Shown: positions 44,837 through 52,161 of the stretch, in pieces
How positions within the stretch are numbered: the stretch's first letter is position 1
Layout: each line of letters begins with the position of its first letter
Origin: Syntrophaceae bacterium
Lineage (GTDB): Bacteria; Desulfobacterota; Syntrophia; Syntrophales; UBA2185
Length of the DNA: 64,000 bases
Direction: 5' to 3'
NCBI GenBank assembly: GCA_003153775.1
Contig: PMBI01000083.1
Coordinates: 123,668-187,667 of the forward strand
Position numbers and translations under genes: made by a program
The notes under the pieces: model-generated
Databases searched by the model: none
The model's input: only the letters and a program-made list of their open reading frames with translations
What the model was told of the DNA's origin: nothing

Positions 44837-47464
44837 ATGTCCTTCCTGTCAAAAATTAGAGTGTGGATTGCGGAAGATGGAGATTTTTACGCGGGCCACC
44901 TTTACAGGGAGGATAATTTTATCCTTTTCTGGCTTATCAAGAAGGTGCTATCCAAAGTAGAACTTGCCGATGAGTATGTCGAAGCGCTAAGAAAGCTGTC
45001 TGAAAAAGGCACAGTCGTCTACGCCATAAAGAATAAGAGTCAGCTAAACGGCCTCATTATTCGAGAGCTTTCCGCTCGAAAAAGTATCCCCAGACCAGTC
45101 TATTGTCACGGCTTCAATATGATATTCTGGCAGCCTTTCCCTGCCCTTGCCAAGGTCATTTTCTCAAGTATATCCCAATTGGTCTTCAAGAAATCAGTTC
45201 CTGATGCCGCGAAGAAAAGCTATCTGAAACGAATCACTGCCGAAGGCAAGAGTGCGATAATCCATCTCGGGGGTTCGGAATTTTTCGAAAGCCCGGCTAC
45301 CGAGGATGCTTTCGCCCAGCTGCTGGAGGCTCAAAATAGTTCAAGTGTTCCAGTCTATATTGTCCCCGTCATGATTACTTACGGCCGGAGAAGGGAGAAG
45401 GAGAGAGAAAGCTTTCTCAATATATTGTTCGGGCAGACCGAAGAGACGGGTGCGCTACGTCAGCTTATCACCTTCCTCAGGTATTCCAATAAGGCTATGG
45501 TCATATCCGCAGAACCTGTTGACTTGGCCGACTATGTCAGTAAGAACGCAAGCGCGAAGATAGACGTCCTACATCATGATCTGAGAAGAGAACTGATCGA
45601 ACGGATTGATGAAGAAAAGATGAGTATCTTAGGTCCGGTTTTGAAGTCTCGGGAAGAGATCATCAGCATGGTTCTTAATGATGGCAACCTTGATCATTTC
45701 ATTGAAGACATGGCTGCACACGGGGCAAAAAAACATTACGCCTTAGCCAAGGAAGCAGAGAAATATATCCGGGAAATTGCTGCCGACTATAATGACATGT
45801 TTATCGAGGTCTGGGATATATTCCTGACGTGGTTGTGGAACAACATCTATGACGGCGTAGTAGTGGACAAGCCGGGACTTGCCAAAATAAGAAACTTATC
45901 AAAAAAAATGCCCTTCGTTATTATTCCCTGCCATAGAAGCCATATTGATTATCTTCTCCTCTCCTATGTTTTTTACAAGCATAATATACAGATGCCGTTT
46001 GTCGCCGCCGGCACCAATTTGTCTTTTTGGCCATTAGGATATCTATTTCGGAAATCGGGCGCTTTTTTTATCCGACGTACCTTTAAAGGGAATAAACTTT
46101 ACGGCGAAGTCTTTGCCAAGTATCTGGAGGTCATCTTGAAAGAGGGTCTTCCCCTGGAGTTCTTCATTGAAGGGGGAAGGAGCCGCAGCGGCAAGATGGT
46201 AATGCCCAAGTTCGGCCTCCTTTCAATGCTTATTCAAGCTTATAGAAAGAGGGCCGGTGATGATCTGGCATTGATCCCCGTTTACATCGGCTACGATCGA
46301 GTCATCGAAGAGGAATCCTACCTGAGGGAGCTTGGAGGAGTTCCCAAAGAGAGAGAAAAACCGTCAGATGTCATCAAGAGCCGCAGATTTCTAAGGAAGC
46401 GTTACGGGCGCGTCTACGTAAATATCGGTGAACCCACCTTTCTGAAATCATATCTCGCTTCACAGGAAAAATCTTTTGAGGATATGAGTATGGATGAAAG
46501 GCAGAGCCTGTATAGAAAGATCAGTTATGAAATAACTCTGGAAATCAACAGGGTGTCCGTTGTCACTCCATTTTCGCTCGTTGCCTCCGTCTTGCTGTGC
46601 CACGACAGAAGGGGCATATCACATGATGATCTCATGGCTGTGCTGAATTCATTCTATGATTATTTCAGCTACAAGAAAGTAAATTTTGCGGCAACCTTGG
46701 TCAACAAGGAAAAGGCCTTTCTTGATGCCCTCAATCTGTTTGAGGAGTCGGGAATTATATCCAAGATGGGAGCAGAAGAAGAACCGGATGAAATGGAAGA
46801 AATTGTCTACTCCCTGGAAGACGATAATAGGCTGAATTTAGAATATTACAAGAATAACATCCTTCACTTTTTTGTGCCGATCAGCTTTGTAGCCGCGTCA
46901 CTGTTTTCAAGCCACGAGGATATGGTGCCTTTAAACCGGATAGTCAAAGATTTCCAATTTTTGAAGAGGCTATTCTGGCAGGAATTTATCTTTGACGACC
47001 GGAAGGACGACCTGGATGAGGTAAACGACGTTCTTGCTTATTTGAACAGCAGGGGTATGATTGCCGCATGGGAGCAGGATGGCCAGGCGCTCGTCGAGGT
47101 GAAAGGCAAAGGAAAGACAAATCTTATGCCCTTCGCAGGCTTAATCAGCAACTATATGGAGTCGTACTGGGTAGTGATAAGAAGCTGCATGTATCTCAGG
47201 AAAGGTGCTATGCCGGAAAAAGACTGGCTGAGAAAAATTCAGCAGCATGGTGCCAAGATGTACAAGAAGGGGGAGATACGGAGAGCGGAAGCCATGTCGC
47301 AGTCTAATTATCAAAGCGCCATGCAATTCCTCCAGGATGCAGATATCGTGTATGTTTCGGTAGCTAGCGAGAGAGGAGACAAGAAAGAAGCCAATATATT
47401 TGCGCTTACAGGAAACAAGGCGGAATTGGATTCGGTAAGGCGCCGTCTTTTCGAATTCTTGTAA
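44837..47464 (+). CDS. plsB: Glycerol-3-phosphate 1-O-acyltransferase PlsB
   Basis: The 875-residue membrane-associated protein has the four acyltransferase blocks in order near residues 360-490: PCHRSHIDYLLLSY (HX4D), GAFFIRRTF, FIEGGRSRSGK, and IPVYIGYDRVIEE, with the long N- and C-terminal regions of PlsB (E. coli 807 residues). It starts phospholipid synthesis by acylating glycerol-3-phosphate with acyl-ACP or acyl-CoA. ATG 44837 has only a weak ribosome site. It follows ptsI by about 100 bases and precedes the atp genes. Confidence 0.93.
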   Translation: MSFLSKIRVWIAEDGDFYAGHLYREDNFILFWLIKKVLSKVELADEYVEALRKLSEKGTVVYAIKNKSQLNGLIIRELSARKSIPRPVYCHGFNMIFWQPFPALAKVIFSSISQLVFKKSVPDAAKKSYLKRITAEGKSAIIHLGGSEFFESPATEDAFAQLLEAQNSSSVPVYIVPVMITYGRRREKERESFLNILFGQTEETGALRQLITFLRYSNKAMVISAEPVDLADYVSKNASAKIDVLHHDLRRELIERIDEEKMSILGPVLKSREEIISMVLNDGNLDHFIEDMAAHGAKKHYALAKEAEKYIREIAADYNDMFIEVWDIFLTWLWNNIYDGVVVDKPGLAKIRNLSKKMPFVIIPCHRSHIDYLLLSYVFYKHNIQMPFVAAGTNLSFWPLGYLFRKSGAFFIRRTFKGNKLYGEVFAKYLEVILKEGLPLEFFIEGGRSRSGKMVMPKFGLLSMLIQAYRKRAGDDLALIPVYIGYDRVIEEESYLRELGGVPKEREKPSDVIKSRRFLRKRYGRVYVNIGEPTFLKSYLASQEKSFEDMSMDERQSLYRKISYEITLEINRVSVVTPFSLVASVLLCHDRRGISHDDLMAVLNSFYDYFSYKKVNFAATLVNKEKAFLDALNLFEESGIISKMGAEEEPDEMEEIVYSLEDDNRLNLEYYKNNILHFFVPISFVAASLFSSHEDMVPLNRIVKDFQFLKRLFWQEFIFDDRKDDLDEVNDVLAYLNSRGMIAAWEQDGQALVEVKGKGKTNLMPFAGLISNYMESYWVVIRSCMYLRKGAMPEKDWLRKIQQHGAKMYKKGEIRRAEAMSQSNYQSAMQFLQDADIVYVSVASERGDKKEANIFALTGNKAELDSVRRRLFEFL

Positions 47465-47634
47465 TGATGGAATTGCGAAAGTATCAATCCATCCCGCTCA
47501 AAGCGTCGGAGCCCCTCAATCTCATACAATAATCTTTTCAAAGTTTTACGTTATGACCGCTTTCTGCACTGCGGGTCCAATTGGCAGTTTTTGTTTGACA
47601 TGACGGGATGTTCGTGTTAAGGAGCGCCACGCAA

Positions 47635-47916
47635 ATGGATAAGGATACGAAGAAGACGACCATCCAAATGGCATATGCAAGCAGCATAGGCATTTTCATG
47701 GTTGTGCTGATCTTCGGCGGTCTTTATCTCGGCGTTTTTCTGGACCGGAAATTCGACACCGGCTATATCTTCACAATTTTCCTTCTGGTCGCGGCCCTTG
47801 TTGCCGGATTCAGAAACATATACATGTTAATCAAGAAAATACCGGATGAAAAGCCGTTAATTAAGTATCTGAAAAGTGAACCGCACAGAAAAAGACCCCC
47901 TGCAAAAGAGGCTTGA
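47635..47916 (+). CDS. AtpZ/AtpI-like small membrane protein
   Basis: The 93-residue protein has two hydrophobic segments (SSIGIFMVVLIFGGLYLGVF and FTIFLLVAALVAGF) around a short DRKFDTG loop, the standard AtpZ/DUF-type helical hairpin found in front of ATP synthase genes, thought to form a Mg/Ca carrier or assembly factor with AtpI. ATG 47635 follows AAGGAG; an earlier in-frame ATG at 47608 would bury it. Its 3' end overlaps the start of atpI by 41 bases. Confidence 0.8.
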   Translation: MDKDTKKTTIQMAYASSIGIFMVVLIFGGLYLGVFLDRKFDTGYIFTIFLLVAALVAGFRNIYMLIKKIPDEKPLIKYLKSEPHRKRPPAKEA

Positions 47917-48271
47917 GTTTACAAACTGGATCATTTTGGGAATATTGACTTTGATCAGTTTTATCTTCATGCCTCACAAGTTCGCCCTGGGCCTGCTATT
48001 GGGCGGCTTTATAAGTATTGTAAATTTTCACTGGCTCGTCCGGGATCTCCGAAAGGCGTTCAGAAATCTTTCGGAAAAGTCAAACTCTGCGGTGATGTTT
48101 AAATATTACATCAGGTTTGGCGTTACGGCAGTTGCCCTCTATTTTATCATTACCGGAGATGTTATTGATATAATAGGCTTACTGATCGGGCTTTCAACAG
48201 TAGTGATTGCCATCGTGATTACCACAATTGCTTTATATTCAAAAAAAAATTGTGTTGAGGAGGCGAGATAA
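47876..48271 (+). CDS. atpI: ATP synthase subunit I (AtpI)
   Basis: The 131-residue protein has four hydrophobic segments (FTNWIILGILTLISFIF, LGLLLGGFISIVNFHWLV, YYIRFGVTAVALYFIITG, and the last near residues 100-122), the usual ATP synthase I pattern. It aids assembly of the c-ring. The start is a GTG at 47876 within the previous gene, with only a weak ribosome site, so coupling is likely. The atpB start is three bases after its stop. Confidence 0.8.
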   Translation: MNRTEKDPLQKRLEFTNWIILGILTLISFIFMPHKFALGLLLGGFISIVNFHWLVRDLRKAFRNLSEKSNSAVMFKYYIRFGVTAVALYFIITGDVIDIIGLLIGLSTVVIAIVITTIALYSKKNCVEEAR

Positions 48272-48274
48272 AAG

Positions 48275-48928
48275 ATGCATTCTCTTTCATTCCTTGAAAA
48301 CCACTACATTCCCGCGCATATAATGTATACCTGGTTTGTCATGGTTCTGCTGGCGCTATGTTCTTTCCTGGCAACGCGCAAGCTGGATATTTATCCGACT
48401 AGATTTCAAAATGTGATGGAGGTTGTCGTCAGCGGTTTGGATTCTTTAATAACTGATACAATGGGTCATGACGGAAGGAAATTCTTTCCTCTCATTGCTA
48501 CTATAGGACTCTTCATTCTCACATCCAATCTCCTGGGACTTGTTCCCGGTTTTGAATCCCCCACGGCCAATCTGAACACGAACCTTTCCATGGCGCTTGT
48601 GGTCTTTTGTATGACGCACGTTATGGGGGTCAAGGTTCACGGGTATAAATACGTTAAGCAATTTATGGGTCCCGTGTGGTGGTTGACACCGCTTATGGTT
48701 CTTATCGAACTCGTCAGTCATTTGGTTCGGCCCGTATCGCTCACGGTGCGATTATTCGGGAATATAGAGGGCGGGCATATCGTTGTTGCCGTACTATTCC
48801 TTTTGGCGCCCTTCCTCGTGCCCATACCGATTCTTTTTCTCAAGATTTTCATATCCGTAATCCAGACCCTCGTCTTCATGCTGCTCTCCATGATGTACAT
48901 TGCCGGCGCCATGGAGGAAGCACACTAA
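48275..48928 (+). CDS. atpB: F-type ATP synthase subunit a
   Basis: The 217-residue membrane protein has the subunit a motifs [20 protein letters not shown], and [20 protein letters not shown] with the essential arginine near residue 160, plus the last helix [18 protein letters not shown]. It forms the ion path against the c-ring in the membrane. GAGGAGG precedes its start. The expected next gene, atpE (c subunit), is absent: a strong hairpin follows 28 bases after the stop. Confidence 0.94.
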   Translation: MHSLSFLENHYIPAHIMYTWFVMVLLALCSFLATRKLDIYPTRFQNVMEVVVSGLDSLITDTMGHDGRKFFPLIATIGLFILTSNLLGLVPGFESPTANLNTNLSMALVVFCMTHVMGVKVHGYKYVKQFMGPVWWLTPLMVLIELVSHLVRPVSLTVRLFGNIEGGHIVVAVLFLLAPFLVPIPILFLKIFISVIQTLVFMLLSMMYIAGAMEEAH

Positions 48929-48956
48929 AGCACGCCAATCTGAACAATAACAAAGT

Positions 48957-48989
48957 GAGGGGCCAAGAATTGAAGTGTCTTGGCTCCTC
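48957..48989 (+). terminator. 12-bp hairpin after atpB
   Basis: GAGGGGCCAAGA pairs with TCTTGGCTCCTC (one G-U pair) around a nine-base loop, followed by TTCTATT. It sits where atpE would normally begin and probably ends or processes the atp transcript. Confidence 0.6.
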
Positions 48990-48991
48990 TT

Positions 48992-49022
48992 CTATTCCCC
49001 CGACAACCGAGGGAGGGAATAG
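48992..49022 (+). repeat. Second hairpin after atpB
   Basis: CTATTCCC (48992-48999) and GGGAATAG (49015-49022) form a perfect 8-bp stem just three bases after the first hairpin, with further C/G pairing possible inside. Tandem hairpins of this type suggest a transcript end or RNA processing site. Confidence 0.45.
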
Positions 49023-49095
49023 CGCTATGAGTTTTAAATCTTGCCGGTTCCGCCCGATCAGATCCAAAGATATAATCTATTGTGCGGTTAACTGA

Positions 49096-49111
49096 CGTGG
49101 ACGTGTCCACG
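49096..49111. repeat. Perfect palindrome upstream of the TraB/GumN gene
   Basis: CGTGGAC and GTCCACG are separated by two bases. Located about 95 bases before the start codon, it could be an operator for a dimeric regulator. No known consensus recognised. Confidence 0.35.
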
Positions 49112-49202
49112 CAGATGCAAACCGTGACAATCCTCGGGGCTGTAACTGCGCGAATTATGCCGGCCCAGCCGCAATATTCCCTATAAATAAGATAAGGGGG
49201 CA

Positions 49203-50117
49203 ATGCTGGAGATGTCTTTGAAAAGTGAAACCGTCAGACTGAATAAAATCATTTCCGTCGTTTTCTTGACCGTCATATTCATCTGCACCGGGTATTCCTT
49301 ATCGCACGCAGAGAAGAGCTTCTTGTGGCGCGTTCAGTCAAAAAGAAACACGGTCTATGTGCTTGGCTCTATCCATCTCCTGAAGAAAGATGTCTATCCC
49401 CTCAGCAGAACAATAGAAGGCGCATTTGAGAAATCGGATGTCCTCGCAGTCGAGGCGGACGTCAATGACGTAAGCCGGCTGGATCTCCAGAAGCTGATGG
49501 AGAGTGCCTTTTACCAGGGCGGTGACAGCCTTGAAAGACACGTTTCCGTGAAAACCTTCAACCTCATCAGGGAGGAAACGGCGAGAGCCGGTTTACCGAT
49601 GGAGTTGGTGTACAACCAGAAGCCCTGGTTTCTGGCATTGACGCTCGAGTCGGTGGAACTCATGAAATCAGGCTATGACCCCAATTACGGGATAGACAAA
49701 CATTTTCTTTCCAAAGCTGAAGGCAGGAAAAGAATATCGGAATTGGAGAGTCTTGACTATCAAATTAATCTTCTTGCAGGCTTGAACGACGAGGAACAGG
49801 AACTGTTTCTATTATACACATTGAGGGAATTAAAAATACTTGTGCAGGAAGTCGATAAACTCGTAGACGCATGGAAAACCGGCGCCGTGGAGAAGATGCA
49901 GTCGGCGATAACAAAGAGCCTGGCTGAAGACAGGCGATTCTATACTATTTATGATAAACTGATCTATAAGAGAAACAGAAATATGGCACAAAAGATCGAC
50001 GGCTACCTGAAGACAAGCGGCACGTACTTCGTTGTTGTCGGGGCAGCCCATCTCTTAGGCGACAAAGGGATCATCCAGCTGTTGAAGGATAAGGGCTATT
50101 CCGTAGAACAATTGTAA
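49203..50117 (+). CDS. TraB/GumN family protein
   Basis: The 304-residue protein has an N-terminal hydrophobic export or anchor segment (about residues 14-36), then the TraB/GumN features VYVLGSIHLLKKDVYPLS, VLAVEADVND, YDPNYGIDKHFLSKAEG and, at the C-terminus, YFVVVGAAHLLGDKGIIQLL. These paired GxxH and ExD sites are proposed to form a metal-dependent protease-like site, related to Tiki proteins. It should act in the periplasm. ATG 49203 is very close to AAGGGGG; ATG 49212 is an alternative. Confidence 0.82.
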   Translation: MLEMSLKSETVRLNKIISVVFLTVIFICTGYSLSHAEKSFLWRVQSKRNTVYVLGSIHLLKKDVYPLSRTIEGAFEKSDVLAVEADVNDVSRLDLQKLMESAFYQGGDSLERHVSVKTFNLIREETARAGLPMELVYNQKPWFLALTLESVELMKSGYDPNYGIDKHFLSKAEGRKRISELESLDYQINLLAGLNDEEQELFLLYTLRELKILVQEVDKLVDAWKTGAVEKMQSAITKSLAEDRRFYTIYDKLIYKRNRNMAQKIDGYLKTSGTYFVVVGAAHLLGDKGIIQLLKDKGYSVEQL

Positions 50118-50131
50118 TGAACGGTATAAAA

Positions 50132-50728
50132 CTATTGAGTGATCTTGAAGCCGGCGAGAAGAAGCATAACCCCCTTACGCACCATCATAACGGCAATGGC
50201 GGCGAGCAGGAGAGCGGCAAGCTTTGAAACCGTCCTGGCTCCGGACTTCCCTAAAAGGCGGATGATCGGCGCATAGAGCCAGAAAGTGAAGCCGGCAATC
50301 AGTATGTTCACGATCAGGGCCGCCACCGTAGCCAACGGTCCATACTCCTGGACGAGGATTAATATCGTAGTGAGGACGGCAGGACCGACGATCAGGGGTA
50401 CACCTAAAGGCACCGCGCCAAGACTCTCCGGATCGATCTGACTCCATCTTCTTTCCATAGACATTAGATCACCAAGGGAAATAATAAAGAGGAGGGTTCC
50501 GCCGGCGATCATGAAATCGGAGACTGTAATACCTAGGAGGTCCAGGATCACTTTTCCTACGGCCAAAAAAATCACGGCCACAATGGTTGCAGTAACAACA
50601 GACTGCACAATAATCCGGTTGATTTTGGGCCTGTCCAGCCCCTCGGTGAAGGTCATGAACATGGGCAGGACGCCAATCACATTCACCGCCATGAATATGG
50701 GTAAAAAGCAGAACCAGAACCTGTTCAT
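50132..50728 (-). CDS. MarC family integral membrane protein
   Basis: The 198-residue protein has about six hydrophobic segments and the MarC motifs FMAVNVIGVLPMFMTFTEG, FMIAGGTLLFIISLGDL and AVPLGVPLIVGPAVLTTILI. The family (NAAT-like) is of uncertain function; some members move amino acids. It converges on the TraB gene, with only 14 bases between the stops. No ribosome site of note before ATG 50728. Confidence 0.88.
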   Translation of the reverse strand: MNRFWFCFLPIFMAVNVIGVLPMFMTFTEGLDRPKINRIIVQSVVTATIVAVIFLAVGKVILDLLGITVSDFMIAGGTLLFIISLGDLMSMERRWSQIDPESLGAVPLGVPLIVGPAVLTTILILVQEYGPLATVAALIVNILIAGFTFWLYAPIIRLLGKSGARTVSKLAALLLAAIAVMMVRKGVMLLLAGFKITQ

Positions 50729-50798
50729 GGGATAGCTGCCTCATACTTGGTATTAGATTACATTATAGGGAATGGAATAGAATAGGACAACAAAAATT

Positions 50799-50945
50799 AT
50801 GAAAGATATTCATAATGCGCGGGGAATGCAGCAGAGCGGCAAGAGATGTTGTTGCAACATGATAATTACATCTGTAAATTTCTCCGATGTGGACTCCGTG
50901 AGAAGCTACATTTTTGATAATGGTAAAGCGAATATAGATGATTAA
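50799..50945 (+). CDS. Possible 48-codon ORF overlapping the selenoprotein start
   Basis: This small frame begins ATG 50799 (AGGA 11 bases upstream) and ends TAA 50945, running eight bases into the selenoprotein gene. It contains a run of three cysteines (KRCCCN). It matches nothing I know. Translation of it would couple to the downstream ATG, which has no good ribosome site of its own. It could equally be chance. Confidence 0.25.
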   Translation: MKDIHNARGMQQSGKRCCCNMIITSVNFSDVDSVRSYIFDNGKANIDD

Positions 50946-51405
50946 TAAGACACCTCAACGAAGTGGAGAACTCTTCAAATCAGGATTTCGTTGAGCGGAA
51001 AGCGTTTTGCTTTCCGTGGCAGAGAGCAAAAATATTCAGTCGGAATTGATTCCGAAAATCGCTACCGGGTTCTGCGGCGGTATGGCAAGGACGAGCGGGA
51101 TTTGTGGAGCGGTCAGCGGCGCTGTCATGGCGATAAGCATATTCTATGGAAGAGGCCTGCCGAATGAGCCAATCGATAATTGCTACGTCCCCGTGAGAAT
51201 ATTAATAGGCACATTTGAGAACAAATTTGGTTCTTCAAATTGCAGAGAGTTAACAGGGTGCGATCTCGGGACAGAAGAAGGCAGGAAAAGATTCTGGGAA
51301 ACGAATATGCTTGAGCGATGCAGAGGTTATACTGAAGAGGCCACAAGACTGGCAATGTCGATTATCGAAGGAAAACCGCAGACGGAAGTTGTTGCAAACG
51401 GATAA
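50938..51405 (+). CDS. C-GCAxxG-C-C family redox protein with probable selenocysteine (UGA 50992-50994)
   Basis: Reading through a TGA at 50992 gives a 155-residue protein: MINKTPQRSGELFKSGFR, Sec19, AESVLLSVAESKN, then KIATGFCGGMARTSGICGAV (the CGAxxG motif), SSNCRELTGC and ERCRGY. In the family the first conserved cysteine occurs in a GYNCAESVL-like context, and here the TGA takes precisely that position. Stopping at the TGA, or starting at TTG 51007, would lose the whole first motif. The role is presumed thiol/selenol redox chemistry; many members lie near transporters. The ATG at 50938 follows directly on an in-frame TAG, so the start is fixed. Confidence 0.75.
50995..51017 (+). promoter_or_regulatory. 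Candidate SECIS-like hairpin after the second UGA
   Basis: GCGGAAAGC and GCTTTCCGT form a 9-bp stem (one G-U) around loop GTTTT, starting directly after the UGA. The loop begins with G, as in bacterial SECIS elements, but it lies only nine bases from the UGA, closer than in E. coli fdhF. A second inverted repeat, CTCAACGAA (50954-50962) with TTCGTTGAG (50987-50995), spans the UGA itself. Confidence 0.45.
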
Positions 51406-51431
51406 CAGCTGTCAACGAGAGAATCAAGAAT

Positions 51432-52139
51432 ATGAGAATTTATTATTTCCAGCACGTGCCATTTGAGGGGTTAGGAAGCATTGGACGGTGGATACGTGAT
51501 CGTGGATATCATCTTACGGGGACCAGACTATATCAAAATGACCCGATGCCGGACATAGAAGGAGCTGACTTGCTTGTTATCATGGGAGGTCCGATGGGGG
51601 TCCATGATGAGGATAGATTCCCGTGGCTGGCGACGGAAAAGCGCTTCATCGAGAAAGCCGTGAGCAAGGGGAAGGCTGTCTTGGGAATTTGTCTCGGTGC
51701 GCAGCTGATAGCCGATGTTCTTGGGGCTAAGGTGTATCCTAATCGAACCAGGGAAATCGGCTGGTTTCCCATTGAGCTCACGGAGGCGGGGCGACGCTCT
51801 CCTTTATTTGGTTTTCTGCCCGACCGGCTGGAGGTCTTCCACTGGCACGGCGATACGTTTGATTTGCCGGCGGGGGCGGTTCATATAGCGCGTAGCGAAG
51901 CATGCACGCATCAGGCTTTTGTGTACAACGAGCGGACAATTGGGCTGCAATTCCACCTGGAGTCCACTATAGAAGGCGTTGAGGCACTTATTGAGAATTG
52001 TTCAGGGGAATTGGCCGATAGCAGATATATTCAGGCACCATCGCAATTGAAGGCTCAGCCGAAGGCTTTCCGCGTGATCAACGTGGCGATGGACGAACTG
52101 CTTTCCAAAATTGAAAAATTGGTCGCGCAGGCAGCGTGA
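51432..52139 (+). CDS. Class I glutamine amidotransferase-like protein
   Basis: The 235-residue protein has the GATase1 triad: nucleophile cysteine in VLGICLGAQLIADVLG (near residue 96), histidine in GLQFHLESTIEGVEAL and the nearby glutamate, with the oxyanion strand MGGPMGVHDED. This is the stand-alone GMP-synthase-like group whose acceptor is unknown; some have been linked to glutamine or gamma-glutamyl hydrolysis. It starts 27 bases after the selenoprotein stop, so the two may be co-transcribed. Confidence 0.85.
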   Translation: MRIYYFQHVPFEGLGSIGRWIRDRGYHLTGTRLYQNDPMPDIEGADLLVIMGGPMGVHDEDRFPWLATEKRFIEKAVSKGKAVLGICLGAQLIADVLGAKVYPNRTREIGWFPIELTEAGRRSPLFGFLPDRLEVFHWHGDTFDLPAGAVHIARSEACTHQAFVYNERTIGLQFHLESTIEGVEALIENCSGELADSRYIQAPSQLKAQPKAFRVINVAMDELLSKIEKLVAQAA

Positions 52140-52161
52140 CGGCACCGTTTACCCGCAACTG

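Noticed and set aside
48929..49202. A hidden or frameshifted atpE after atpB
   Set aside because: I read all three plus frames; none gives the Gly/Ala-rich helical hairpin of subunit c. The only product-like stretch near 49110-49190 is about 20 residues and does not match.
51007..51405. Stand-alone 132-residue gene starting at TTG 51007
   Set aside because: It lacks the first conserved motif of the C-GCAxxG-C-C family, which is restored by reading through the upstream TGA; no ribosome site precedes the TTG.
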